The translations under genes were made by a program, and so were the position numbers. Shown one piece after another: positions 17,922 to 28,023 of a stretch of 64,000 bases of DNA. Source of the stretch: Flavobacterium sp. UMI-01 (GTDB taxonomy: Bacteria > Bacteroidota > Bacteroidia > Flavobacteriales > Flavobacteriaceae). The DNA lies in contig NZ_BPLU01000038.1 in NCBI RefSeq assembly GCF_019656315.1, forward strand, positions 496,001-560,000. Reading direction: 5' to 3'. Numbering within the stretch: position 1 is the stretch's first letter; each line of letters begins with the position of its first letter. The notes under the pieces were generated by a model. The model had not been told where the DNA came from, made no database searches, and saw only the letters and a list, made by a program, of their open reading frames with translations.

Positions 17922-20900
17922 TTAAAATCCTAAGGTTACACCACCAGTTATAGTTCTGAACAAAGGATAATTATTAACACCTGAATTTGGCACTTCTGGG
18001 TCTAATCCTTTTACATTAGATAGTACAAATAAATTGGTCCCTCTAACAAAGAATTTTACCGTTTTTACAGTCCACAAATCATTTGAAAATGAATAACTAA
18101 ATTCTGTATTCTTTAATCTTAAAAATGAAGCATTTTCCATCCAAAAAGTTGATACTTGATTATCATTAGAGGAATCTAATGTGGTCAAGATAGGCTGTGA
18201 ACCATTAGGATTATTTATAGGATGAAATCTATCTGTTGCTAAAACAGAATACTTCCCTTCTCCACTATTCCTAAAATAAGCATTGTTTTTGATGATATCT
18301 ACTCCCATTTCAGAAGTCATTAATACTGACAATCCAAAACCTTTGTATTTAGCATCTAAGTTAAATCCTAATGTTGTTCTAGGAAAACTATTCCCTATAA
18401 CGGTTTTGTCTTGCTCATTGATAACGCCATCGTTATTCAAATCTTTAAACGATACATTTCCTACTCCATACTCCCCTAAAGCTTGAAAAGGAGCATTATC
18501 TACTTCTTGTTGCGTCTTAAACAAACCATTAGAAACAAATCCAAAAATAGCATCTGAAGAATTCCCAACAGCGTTTAAGTACGTATCCGGAAATTGCGCT
18601 TGATTGGTTGCTTTTACCTTGTTTTTAGTGTATAAGAAATTGGCACCAATATTTAATTTTAAATCACCAATTGTGCCTAACCAATTTACGCTTCCGTCAA
18701 CACCATTATTTTCAACAGCTCCCACATTTTGTGGTGTATTTAAACCTCCATTAACTGAAGTGTAAAAAGCTGGATTATTGAAAATAATTCGGTCTCTGTT
18801 TTCGTTAAAATAGTTTACTTCAAATTGTAATGTGTTTTTGAACAATGACCCTTCGACACCTACATTGAAATCTTTTGCTCTTTCCCAAAGCAAGTTAGGA
18901 TTACCAAAATTGTTTAAACCTGTTCTTGGTACGGCAGGAGTAATATTTCTTTCCCCAAGATTAAAAGTTCCATTTCTGTAATATCTTGTGTCATACAAAT
19001 AAAAATCAGTAGCACTGTCATACCCTAGCACCCCATAACTTGATTTTAATTTAAGGAAGTTAACCCATTTACTATCTTTCAAGAAATTTTCTTCACTCAA
19101 TACCCAAGCTAAACCAAGTGATGAAGCTAAAAAGTGTCTGTTTTCTTTAGCAAACTTATTGCTTCCCATTAAGGCAATCGTAGATTCTAAATAATACTTA
19201 TTCTTTACACTATAATTCGTTTTTAAGTACGTATTCGAATTGTCTATATTTTGAAATCTACCGGTATCTTGATTTAGATAATAGAAGTAAGACAAATCAA
19301 AATCCAATTTATGGTCTTTGTTAATCAAAGTACTGTACTTCAAATTAGATGTCCATCCTAAAGCTCTAGTGATGTTACTCGCTCTTTCGGTTCTATTTCT
19401 TTCAATAATTCTTTTGTTTAATTGTGTATAGCTTACAACAGGATCACCATTGACATCAAACCCTTTTTGAACAGCATATCGTATTGGATTACTAATTTGG
19501 TCGGCAGTATGCGATTGATAGTTATCAAAGCTAAGATTAGTGGCTATAGACAACCCTTTAACAAGCTGATTTAAATTATAATCCAAACCAAAATTTGTTT
19601 GCCCATAAAAGAAAACATTTTCTTGGTATCCACCATACATTAAATCCCCATAAAGACTGGTAGGATTTTCAAAAGAACCTCCTAGAGGCGGAATCACCTC
19701 ATCACCTAACGAAGCTCCCTCTCCTTGAAAATTAGGATCCGTTATGACTAAAGGAAATTCATTCGGTCTTTCTGAATTAATTTTTCCAAAAACACCGTCT
19801 TGACCTAATTTACCCCAATTTCTAGACTCAATAATCCCGTTGATTGAAATGTGTGCTTTCAAATTTTTGGTTGCATCAAAATCAAGATTTCCTCTTACAT
19901 TGATTCGGTCTTGTTTAGGTGTATCCCCTATTTTTTCCATACCATCCGTTCCAATGTAACCTAAAAAGATTCCGTATTGCGAAGCATCAGTTCCTCCCGA
20001 ATATTCAAAAAATGCTTTTCTAAAGGGATTCGTGTCATTTAAAAAATAGCTGTTATGGTCAATATTAGGGTACAAAAGATCATTAACTCCTGTACTGTTT
20101 CTATAGCCTAAAATATCTTGGGCAGAATACTTTGCAGGAAAACCATCATTGGCCAAGGCCTCATTATACAAGGTTGCATAATCCGCACTGTTTAGGTATT
20201 TTGCTTTTCTTGACGTAATGTTGGCACCATATTCTACTGAGCCTTTGATAACCTGAGTATTTTTAATTCCTCGTTTGGTTGTTATCAAAACCACCCCATT
20301 AGTAGCACGAGAACCGTACAAAATTTTAGCAGTTGCATCTTTTAATACCTCAACACTCAAAATTTCTTCAGCGTTTAAGAACTCAATAGAACGTTCTACT
20401 CCATCTACAATAGTTATTGCACCATTAACATCCTCTCTACTTAACCCACGAACAAACAAATTGGGTACATTATTCCCTAAACCATTGGTTGTCATACGAG
20501 CAGACAAACCCGCTAATCTTCCTTGCAGTGCATTTGAAAAAACAATATCGGGTTGCGATTCTAAGGCAGTACCTGAAATTTTACTTATAGCCCCAGTTAA
20601 AGCTCTTTGAGTCGTTTTGCCATAAGCCGGCAATTCTATTGTATGTTGTTTTCCTTCAAATAAAGGTGTTGTTTGCATAACCACTTTATCTTTCACGGTT
20701 TCAGAACTTAACAAAATAACTTTGTCTTTATACCCATTGGCACTAATATGTACCATGTTTTCAGCATCTGCCTCTAAACTAAAATTACCCTGAGCATCTG
20801 TGTGTGTTTGAACCAATCCATCTCCTAATACAATTAAGGCATTGGAAATGGGTTGTTCTTTATCGTTAACCAATTTGGATTGTACTTTTATACTTGGCCT

Positions 20901-20984
20901 TTTTTGATTTTGGGCATAAGCACTTAATCCAAATTGAATCAAAATAAAAAATACGGAGAGTAATTTTATTTTAGGATTTTTCAT
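17922..20984 (-). CDS. SusC-family TonB-dependent transporter (second pair)
   Basis: 1020 aa from the ATG at 20984. I prefer this start because a signal peptide (MKNPKIKLLSVFFILIQFGL, then SAYA) begins there; in-frame ATGs at 21020 and 21011 overlap the stop codon of the upstream susD (ATGGTAATTATG). It has an N-terminal carboxypeptidase-regulatory-like domain (about 28-105), a plug with the SusC motifs LQGRLAGL, DGVERSIEFLN and LKDATAKILYGSRATNGVVLITTKRG-type ending, and a beta-barrel ending in VTLGF. The regulatory-like domain is less conserved than in the other two SusC proteins. It imports oligosaccharides across the outer membrane with its SusD using TonB energy. Confidence 0.95.
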   Translation of the reverse strand: MKNPKIKLLSVFFILIQFGLSAYAQNQKRPSIKVQSKLVNDKEQPISNALIVLGDGLVQTHTDAQGNFSLEADAENMVHISANGYKDKVILLSSETVKDKVVMQTTPLFEGKQHTIELPAYGKTTQRALTGAISKISGTALESQPDIVFSNALQGRLAGLSARMTTNGLGNNVPNLFVRGLSREDVNGAITIVDGVERSIEFLNAEEILSVEVLKDATAKILYGSRATNGVVLITTKRGIKNTQVIKGSVEYGANITSRKAKYLNSADYATLYNEALANDGFPAKYSAQDILGYRNSTGVNDLLYPNIDHNSYFLNDTNPFRKAFFEYSGGTDASQYGIFLGYIGTDGMEKIGDTPKQDRINVRGNLDFDATKNLKAHISINGIIESRNWGKLGQDGVFGKINSERPNEFPLVITDPNFQGEGASLGDEVIPPLGGSFENPTSLYGDLMYGGYQENVFFYGQTNFGLDYNLNQLVKGLSIATNLSFDNYQSHTADQISNPIRYAVQKGFDVNGDPVVSYTQLNKRIIERNRTERASNITRALGWTSNLKYSTLINKDHKLDFDLSYFYYLNQDTGRFQNIDNSNTYLKTNYSVKNKYYLESTIALMGSNKFAKENRHFLASSLGLAWVLSEENFLKDSKWVNFLKLKSSYGVLGYDSATDFYLYDTRYYRNGTFNLGERNITPAVPRTGLNNFGNPNLLWERAKDFNVGVEGSLFKNTLQFEVNYFNENRDRIIFNNPAFYTSVNGGLNTPQNVGAVENNGVDGSVNWLGTIGDLKLNIGANFLYTKNKVKATNQAQFPDTYLNAVGNSSDAIFGFVSNGLFKTQQEVDNAPFQALGEYGVGNVSFKDLNNDGVINEQDKTVIGNSFPRTTLGFNLDAKYKGFGLSVLMTSEMGVDIIKNNAYFRNSGEGKYSVLATDRFHPINNPNGSQPILTTLDSSNDNQVSTFWMENASFLRLKNTEFSYSFSNDLWTVKTVKFFVRGTNLFVLSNVKGLDPEVPNSGVNNYPLFRTITGGVTLGF

Positions 20985-21013
20985 TATTTGATTTTCTATA
21001 GTACTTTTCATAA

Positions 21014-22864
21014 TTACCATCCTGGATTTTGTTTAAAATTATACAAGTCTTGGGCATCCGATTGCGCAACAGGGTACCAATATTGACGTAAACTAAACAC
21101 GCGTTGCTCTGTAGTTAAATCAATATAGCTGTACGTAAAATTCAAAGTGCTTTTGTTAGCTACACTTGCATGATTACTTGGCGGAGTAGCTCTGATTCCT
21201 CTAATTGGTTTACTAAACACTTCTTCGGCAATCATCCAACGTCTAAGATCTACCCATCTGTGATTTTCCCACATTAACTCTACTGCACGCTCGTTACGGA
21301 TTCTATTTCTAAAAGCTTCTTTAGTAGTAGTAAATTCAGGCAATACATTAGGCATTCCAACTCTATTTCTGATAATATTGATCGCATCAACAGCAGTTAA
21401 TCCATAGCCTTTAGGGTCAGCAGTAGGACCGTAAGCTTCATTCATAGCTTCAGCGTAATCAAGATAAATTTGAGCTACTCTGATATAAATCGTATTGATT
21501 TGATATTTTTCCCATCCGCCTGTAAATGTATTTGCTTCTGGCCACAAATATTTCTTAATCATGTACCCAGACAACAGCCTGTCTTTAGTAAAAGTACTAC
21601 TCGTTTGAATGTTATAATCTCTTCCTCCTACATACAATTCTTGGTACAATTTAACCCCTGTTGCATTTACTCCCCACTCTTCACCTGGCAAAATAACGTT
21701 GTTATACAATCTAGGATCTCTATTAGCAAATGGAGCTTGTGGATTGTATCCTGAACGCGAATCAGTAATAGGATAAGCTTGCCCACCATTGATTACTTCA
21801 TACATATCGACTATGTTTTGAGTAGGATTAGAATAGGCCGAAGCATCATTTCCTGTTCCTCCTGATAAAAATTGTGGAATATAATTACATCTTAAACCTC
21901 TTGATTGAGAAGATCTTTTACCAGCATTCAATCGGAACCAAATGGATTCTGGAGAAGCGTTTTCACCTTCTGTGTAAAATATATTTTTGTATTCCGAAGC
22001 ATTCATCAAGCGGAAACCAGCTCCACCTGAACCACTTTTGATATATTGGATCACATCATTAGCGTATTCAGCTGCTTTTTCTGACCATGATTGACTGTAG
22101 TTTAAATATTGAATACTATTTAAATCGTTTTGCATTAATGGACTAGCTGCATACAAAGTAGCCATTGATTTTAATGCCATAGCCGCTCCTTTTGTAGGTC
22201 TTCCAAATTGGTTATCATTCCATTTATGTGGCAACATTGTAATTGCTTTTTCTAAATCAGTCAACAACCATTCAGTACTTTCAGCATAAGTAAGTCTTTC
22301 TAAATCCAAATTATCATCCGCAGCTAATGCTTTATCCAAAATGGGCATCCCACCCCAGCGTTGAATTACTTGAAAATAATACCAGGCTCTGTAAAAATAT
22401 GCTTGTGCTAATAATTCCTCTTTTTGAGCATCAGTCATATTTACAGCTGCTCCGCCAGTTAATCTCTCAATCACTTTATTAGTCACACGAATACAATACA
22501 AAGAATTGGTAATTACTGGTCCTTGATCAAATCCTGCATTTCCTAACCAACCTAGTTCTGGAACAGCTGCTCTATTAAGCCAAGCCCCAGTATTAAGTAC
22601 TTTAGCAATATTACCATTGTAGGGACTTCCTGCTTCATCTGACAAACAGTTTATAGAAGTTCTATCAATATTTTGTGGACGCCAATGGTGGATATCCAAT
22701 AAAAATTCATAACAGTTGTCCAAATACCCTCTTGTCGATTCATAACTTGAAAAAACATCTTCTTCTGTAAGTCCAAAATCAGGATTTACATCTAAATAAT
22801 CTTCACAAGATGACACGCTTATCACAAGCAGTACCATTATTATTTTATAAAATTTTGCTTTCAT
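21014..22864 (-). CDS. SusD-family outer-membrane glycan-binding lipoprotein (first pair)
   Basis: 616 aa with lipobox SVSSC (Cys20) and mature start EDYLDVNPDFGLTEED. The RagB/SusD signature regions are present: YFYRAWYYFQVIQRWGG (helical core), YIRVAQIYLDYAEAMNEAYG and NERAVELMWENHRWVDLRRW, ending QNPGW. It follows its SusC (22877-26095) by 12 nt, and its stop codon overlaps the possible upstream starts of the next susC, so translation of the second pair may be coupled to it. Confidence 0.96.
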   Translation of the reverse strand: MKAKFYKIIMVLLVISVSSCEDYLDVNPDFGLTEEDVFSSYESTRGYLDNCYEFLLDIHHWRPQNIDRTSINCLSDEAGSPYNGNIAKVLNTGAWLNRAAVPELGWLGNAGFDQGPVITNSLYCIRVTNKVIERLTGGAAVNMTDAQKEELLAQAYFYRAWYYFQVIQRWGGMPILDKALAADDNLDLERLTYAESTEWLLTDLEKAITMLPHKWNDNQFGRPTKGAAMALKSMATLYAASPLMQNDLNSIQYLNYSQSWSEKAAEYANDVIQYIKSGSGGAGFRLMNASEYKNIFYTEGENASPESIWFRLNAGKRSSQSRGLRCNYIPQFLSGGTGNDASAYSNPTQNIVDMYEVINGGQAYPITDSRSGYNPQAPFANRDPRLYNNVILPGEEWGVNATGVKLYQELYVGGRDYNIQTSSTFTKDRLLSGYMIKKYLWPEANTFTGGWEKYQINTIYIRVAQIYLDYAEAMNEAYGPTADPKGYGLTAVDAINIIRNRVGMPNVLPEFTTTKEAFRNRIRNERAVELMWENHRWVDLRRWMIAEEVFSKPIRGIRATPPSNHASVANKSTLNFTYSYIDLTTEQRVFSLRQYWYPVAQSDAQDLYNFKQNPGW

Positions 22865-22876
22865 CTTTTCTATTTA

Positions 22877-25800
22877 TTAAAATGCAACCCTTAAACCAAA
22901 ACTATATCTTTTCACTACAGGGTAACTATTCCCCCCTGCTACCTCAGGATCTAATTGATCATCGAGTTTAGACCACGTAAATAGATTAATTCCGTTAGTA
23001 TATAGTTGCAATGAATTTAATCCTATTTTTTTGACCAATGCTTTTTTAAATTGATAACTCAACTCAACACTTTTTAATCGTACATACGATCCGTCCACAT
23101 AAGTCAAAGTACTAGCTGTTTTATTATGAGCATTGGATAAATGCAGGGCTGGTTTTGTAGCGGTAGCAGCTGTTTCAGGAGTCCAACGATCTCCCACATT
23201 TTCACGTGCCTGAATGTACCCATTGTAGTCAAAATAATAGCCGTTAGGAATCGTATATCCTACATCGCTAACCCCATAAAAACGTGCAGAAAAAGCAAAT
23301 CCTTTATATTCAGCTCCTAAACCAAGCGTATAACTTCTTAATGGAAATCCATCGGTATTTTCCATTGGAACACTATCTTCACTATTTACAACACCATCTC
23401 CATTAAAATCTACAAATACCACATCACCAGGTACTAAATTCCCTTGACTTACTCCTAAACTAGGTGTAGGTCCGTTGTAGATATCATCTAAACTTTGATA
23501 AAAACCATTTTCTAAAATACGGCTAGTGTAACCGATTGTTTTTCCTTGTTGTTTAAGGTATTCTGCTCTTAGCCTTGGATCGTTTCTAAATACGATTCGG
23601 TTTTCAGTAAATGCAGTATTCAAGTTAATATTATAATTAAAATCATCTCCAATTTTATCTTTCCAGCTTAACTCCAACTCATAACCGTGTTTTTTAGTTT
23701 CACCAATATTCCCTGTTGCAAAATCAGGAACTCCTACAAACGAAGGCAATCTTACATCCATCAAAATTCCCGTACGATTCTCTTTGTAAAGGTCTAAACT
23801 GAAACTAATCTTTTTGAATAAATCAGCCTTAAAACTTAAATTATGAACCTTACTAACTTCCCAAGTAGAGTTTTCGTTCGCCAAAGCGCCTTCTACATAT
23901 CTTGGTCCGTAAGGCGTCAAATTGGTAAGACCATAGTTCACATTACTTCCTGTTCCATACGTTTGAAAGTATTGAAAACGAGCCCCTGGATCATCTCCAG
24001 AGAAACCATAGGAAAAATTAATCTTAAATAAATCCAACCATTTCTCCGCAAATTTTTTAACCAAAGGTTCCTCTGAAACAACCCAACCTAAACCTACAGA
24101 AGGAAAAAAACCAAATCTTTTGCCTGGAGCAAATTTTTCTGAACCAGAATATGAACCGTTGGCCTCTAATAAATACCGTTCCTTGAAATAATAGTTAACC
24201 CTTCCAATCCATTCTTCTCTTTTCTCTAAATAACCTGTTCTAAACGTATTGGATTGTCTCCACATAATTGCATTCGTACTCACTTTGTGGTTACCAAAAG
24301 TACGTTTGTAATCAAATTGGAATTTGTAATTTAAATTTCTACTGTAAGCCCCATTTCCACCAAACAATACGGGATTAGTAGAAGTCATTGGACCTTCCTG
24401 CGCTTGATCATTTGGAAATCTAATTTCAGTTAAGACAGGATAAGTAGTACTCCCATCTGGCCCTATAATTGGAGAAGAATAATCATACGTACGGAAATAT
24501 CTAATTTTATCAAAGTTAACAGAAGCACCTACGCCACTACGCAAAATTCTTTTTTCGTAATTTGATTCTGAAGAGTAATTGATACTTCCTGAAAAACTAA
24601 GTCCTTTAGTAATAAAATCCAGTCCTTGTTTTAATTCAGCATCATAAAAACCTTGAAAGTATTGGTAAGTTCTTTTACCTCCTTCATTCATTTGCATGAT
24701 GATGTTGGTATCACCTATCGAGCTATCAGCATAATAACCTTGTTCGTCTCTGATAGGAAATAAATTTTGAGGAGCATTAAAAATCAAACCAAAGAATTGC
24801 GATTGACCAAAACCATCTTCACCATTTCCATCAATACGATACCCCGGCTGTTGTCTCTCTCTGTAATTTCCAGAAAAATTCACACTAAATTTAGTTGTAG
24901 AAGTGATATCAAAATCAAAATTTGAACGGAAATTATATTTTTGAAGACCAAAAGCAGGGTCATAAACATCATTAGCAATGGTCTTGAAGATATCTCCATC
25001 GCTTTTATACCCTAACGATACAAAATATTTAACCAGTTTAGAACCGCCATTTACATTTAAGTTATAGGTTTGCTCTGTTCCTGTTCCCATCAATTCATCT
25101 GTCCAATTCACTTCTGGGAAATAAACATTGTAAGGTCCTCTTTTATCATAATTTTGTTCCCATGCCGTGATAGTCGATTCAGGGATTAACTGCGCCCAGT
25201 TCCTATCATTAGCTGCTGCCTCGTTGTATAATTTTTGTGCTGTAATATAATCGGCAAACTTAGGCTTGGCAGTTGGCTCTTTAAAACCAAAATTAGCTGT
25301 GAAATTAAATTTAGTTTCCCCTATTTTACCTCTCTTAGTCGTGATTAATATTACTCCATTAGCTCCCCTTACACCATAAACAGCAGTAGCTGATGCATCC
25401 TTCAGGACAGAGATGGTTTCAATTTCATTAGGGTCTATATTGTTAATATCTCTTTGAATACCATCAACTAATGTTAATGGTCCACCATTCCCTTGCCAAG
25501 ATGATTTCCCTCTAATAAAAATATTAGCTGCATCAGAACCTGGTTTTCCGTTCGTATTGATAATCGTCACACCCGGAATAAGTCCTTGAATAGATTCAGA
25601 AATCGTACTTACTGAGTTCATTTGTTGCAGTGCTTCTCCTTTTATGGTTGCTACAGCCCCAACAAGCGTTTTCTTGGTTTGTTTAGCAAAACCTACAACA
25701 ACAACCTCATTCAAATTGGCAGCATCTACTTCCATTTTAATTTTTAACTGCCCCTTAGCTTTATTTACCTTCGTAATTACAACGGTCTTAAAGCCTACAT

Positions 25801-26095
25801 AACTAATTTCAATATTGGAATTCAAATCCACTCTAAGTGAAAATTTCCCATCAAAATCAGTATTGGTTCCTTTTGAAGTACCTTGCTGTACAACTGTAGC
25901 TCCAATTAATGGTAAGCCTTGATCATCTGTAACAGTTCCTTCAACAATAATGTCATTTTGTTCTACACTTTCCGTAGCTATAGTATTTTCTGCAGACAAA
26001 AAGTTTGGTGCTACCATTAAACACAAACACAATAATGTCTTAGACAACAGATAGCCTTTTGTCTTCACTTTAAAAAGCTTTACTGATACGTTCAT
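22877..26095 (-). CDS. SusC-family TonB-dependent transporter (first pair)
   Basis: 1072 aa from the ATG at 26095; an in-frame ATG at 26122 would add nine residues, but the signal peptide (ending NFLSA) fits the downstream start better. A carboxypeptidase-regulatory-like domain (VEGTVTDDQGLPLIGATV) leads into the TonB-box region and the plug (IQGLIPGVTI, DGIQRDINNIDPNEIETISV, LKDASATAVYGVRGANG), then the 22-strand barrel ending LRVAF. First gene of a five-gene operon (susC-susD-susC-susD-DUF1735). Its promoter (26210-26265) has the box shared by five other transcription units, so it is probably induced with them. Confidence 0.96.
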   Translation of the reverse strand: MNVSVKLFKVKTKGYLLSKTLLCLCLMVAPNFLSAENTIATESVEQNDIIVEGTVTDDQGLPLIGATVVQQGTSKGTNTDFDGKFSLRVDLNSNIEISYVGFKTVVITKVNKAKGQLKIKMEVDAANLNEVVVVGFAKQTKKTLVGAVATIKGEALQQMNSVSTISESIQGLIPGVTIINTNGKPGSDAANIFIRGKSSWQGNGGPLTLVDGIQRDINNIDPNEIETISVLKDASATAVYGVRGANGVILITTKRGKIGETKFNFTANFGFKEPTAKPKFADYITAQKLYNEAAANDRNWAQLIPESTITAWEQNYDKRGPYNVYFPEVNWTDELMGTGTEQTYNLNVNGGSKLVKYFVSLGYKSDGDIFKTIANDVYDPAFGLQKYNFRSNFDFDITSTTKFSVNFSGNYRERQQPGYRIDGNGEDGFGQSQFFGLIFNAPQNLFPIRDEQGYYADSSIGDTNIIMQMNEGGKRTYQYFQGFYDAELKQGLDFITKGLSFSGSINYSSESNYEKRILRSGVGASVNFDKIRYFRTYDYSSPIIGPDGSTTYPVLTEIRFPNDQAQEGPMTSTNPVLFGGNGAYSRNLNYKFQFDYKRTFGNHKVSTNAIMWRQSNTFRTGYLEKREEWIGRVNYYFKERYLLEANGSYSGSEKFAPGKRFGFFPSVGLGWVVSEEPLVKKFAEKWLDLFKINFSYGFSGDDPGARFQYFQTYGTGSNVNYGLTNLTPYGPRYVEGALANENSTWEVSKVHNLSFKADLFKKISFSLDLYKENRTGILMDVRLPSFVGVPDFATGNIGETKKHGYELELSWKDKIGDDFNYNINLNTAFTENRIVFRNDPRLRAEYLKQQGKTIGYTSRILENGFYQSLDDIYNGPTPSLGVSQGNLVPGDVVFVDFNGDGVVNSEDSVPMENTDGFPLRSYTLGLGAEYKGFAFSARFYGVSDVGYTIPNGYYFDYNGYIQARENVGDRWTPETAATATKPALHLSNAHNKTASTLTYVDGSYVRLKSVELSYQFKKALVKKIGLNSLQLYTNGINLFTWSKLDDQLDPEVAGGNSYPVVKRYSFGLRVAF

Positions 26096-26209
26096 ATTTA
26101 TATTTTTAAAAATTCTAAACATTGATTTGAATTAAGTTGCATAATTTTTTTCATAGTTAAGTCGTTTTAGAAGGTTAGTTTTTAATTCATTTTTATTAAT
26201 GATTTAAGG

Positions 26210-26265
26210 CAAATTTAACATACTAAATTCGTTTACAATTCTCATTTAGGGGGTAGTAATGTTTC
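26210..26265 (-). promoter_or_regulatory. Promoter with shared upstream box, double susCD operon
   Basis: On the minus strand TAAATTTG (26217-26210) matches TAnnTTTG. ATTG (26239-26236) is in the -33 position with 18 nt between. GAAACATT (26265-26258) is exactly 40 nt upstream of the -7 element, one mismatch from GCAACATT. A related inverted half-box, ACAACATT, is at 26302-26309. The leader is about 110 nt. This and the terminator at 26445 are what I see in the gap 26096-26529. Confidence 0.75.
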
Positions 26266-26444
26266 AAATGAGTCTAAAAACCCCCAATAAATACAAGCAT
26301 TACAACATTTTGAACCATTTTTGAGACAATCATTTTACAGGAAAAATTAGAAGGGATTTTAAAGCCCAATTGGTATTAAAAAAATAAAAAAATTAACATT
26401 TTAAGAACCTTGTATCCGTTTCTAATGATGCATGTTTTTTCAGA

Positions 26445-26478
26445 AATAAAAAAGCCTCAATTATAAAATTGAAGCTTT
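26445..26478 (-). terminator. Terminator of the sulfatase-esterase genes
   Basis: AAAGCCTCAATT (26451-26462) pairs with AATTGAAGCTTT (26467-26478) with one mismatch and a 4-nt loop. The minus strand continues into a T-rich run. It lies about 50 nt beyond the stop codon at 26530. Confidence 0.75.
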
Positions 26479-26529
26479 ATAAAATTAAAGTAGTTTTTTT
26501 CAATGGTATTGAAATTTCCTTATTTACAT

Positions 26530-27957
26530 TTACTGCTCTTTTCCTTTTTTATTTTTTAACGGCTTATAAGTGGCATCGTAAGCAGGATTACGATTTGTGG
26601 GTATGGGAGCCTGAATTGTTTTTCTCCAATTGTCCAATTTTGCCAAAAGTTCCTTGGCTTTTTGAGGATTTGCTTTTACCAAATTGTGACGCTCGCCTAA
26701 ATCTGTTTCTAGATTATACAATTCCAGCGCATTGTCTTCAAAATACTGATGCAATTTCCAATTTCCCTCAATAATAACTGAGCCTGGTCTTGTTCTAAAC
26801 AAAGGATCTCGAGCGTCGTCTTTCTCACTATCATAAGCCTCTAAGTAAATGGGAAAGTGAAAAAACAAAGGCCGCTCTTTTATTTTTTCTCCTTTTAAAA
26901 CAGCTAAAATCGAAGTTCCGTCTAGTTTTTTGTTTGGTAATTTCAGCTTGAGCATATCCATAAAAGTAGGATAAAAATCCAAATTCGTAATGGGTGTTTC
27001 GGACACGGTATTGGGTGCAACAATTCCTTTCCAACGTATGATATAAGGTACACGGATTCCACCTTCGTAATACGAACCTTTTCCAGCTCGTAAAGGATGT
27101 TGAGACGAAATTTTTCTTATCCCTCCATTGTCTGAGGTAAAAACGATTAGTGTGTTATCCAGATGCAAACTTTCTAAGGCATTCATCAAAAGTCCGATGT
27201 TTTTATCCACGGTTTCAATCATACCCGCATAAACGGCATTGTTTTGAAGTTTATCACCCCCTTTTTTAGAATATTTTTTCTCCAATTCAGCTGTGGTTTC
27301 TAAACGGGTATGTACGGCATAAAAAGGTAAATAAACAAAAAAGGGTTTGTCTTTATTTTCCGAAATAAATCGGATGGTTTCCTGAGTCAATCTATCGGTC
27401 AAATTTTCACCATCAGGACCATTTTCTAAAGAAGGTAAATTATAAGGCGAAAAATAACCTCCATTTCCTGGAGCTCCTTGATGACCTCCTCCATAATTCA
27501 CATCAAAGCCTTGTGTTTTGGGATTTTTGCCTAAATGCCATTTTCCAAAAGTCCCCGTTACATAGCCTTGTTGTTTGAACATTTCAGCCATCGTAAGTAC
27601 CGAATCGGCTAAAATCTCGTTGTTTTCAATGGGAATTAATTTTCGTGTTTTAGCATTGCCACGTTCTGAATTACCCACGGTGTAGATACCATGTCTGGGC
27701 GTATTTTGCCCACTCATCAAACAGGCTCTACTAGGAGCACAATTAGCGGCAGCAGCATAGCCTTGGGTAAACCGCATACCCGACTTGGCTAATTGATCAA
27801 TATGAGGCGTTTCGTAAAACCTACTCCCATAGGTTACAGTATCCATCCATCCTAAATCATCTACATTAATATAAATAACATTAGGCTTATTTGCCTGACT
27901 GTAGGAAGTCGAAATGGAGAGTAGTAAAATCAATACTATATGATGGATTTTCTGCAT
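26530..27957 (-). CDS. Sulfatase (S1 family), secreted
   Basis: 475 aa from the ATG at 27957; the frame extends upstream only to a TTG, so I reject that start. A signal peptide (about 1-22, STSYSQ) is followed by the N-terminal sulfatase domain with NVDDLGWMD (metal site), the formylglycine motif C-A-P-S-R at Cys73 (ANCAPSRACLMSG), FGKWHLGKNP and FTSDNGG. Typical exo-sulfatase length. It is less similar to the sulfatase pair at 7.3 and 41.3 kb than those are to each other, so it probably removes sulfate from a different position. Last gene of the esterase-containing cluster, 66 nt after the esterase. Confidence 0.94.
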   Translation of the reverse strand: MQKIHHIVLILLLSISTSYSQANKPNVIYINVDDLGWMDTVTYGSRFYETPHIDQLAKSGMRFTQGYAAAANCAPSRACLMSGQNTPRHGIYTVGNSERGNAKTRKLIPIENNEILADSVLTMAEMFKQQGYVTGTFGKWHLGKNPKTQGFDVNYGGGHQGAPGNGGYFSPYNLPSLENGPDGENLTDRLTQETIRFISENKDKPFFVYLPFYAVHTRLETTAELEKKYSKKGGDKLQNNAVYAGMIETVDKNIGLLMNALESLHLDNTLIVFTSDNGGIRKISSQHPLRAGKGSYYEGGIRVPYIIRWKGIVAPNTVSETPITNLDFYPTFMDMLKLKLPNKKLDGTSILAVLKGEKIKERPLFFHFPIYLEAYDSEKDDARDPLFRTRPGSVIIEGNWKLHQYFEDNALELYNLETDLGERHNLVKANPQKAKELLAKLDNWRKTIQAPIPTNRNPAYDATYKPLKNKKGKEQ

Positions 27958-28023
27958 CAATTGCCTTTTTAGTCTTTGTACATTTCTAAGATAAATCAAG
28001 TTTTTTGTTATCAGCTCCTTTAC

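Noticed and set aside
27958..27999. N-terminal extension of the sulfatase at 26530
   Set aside because: It starts with TTG and precedes a normal signal peptide starting at the ATG at 27957.
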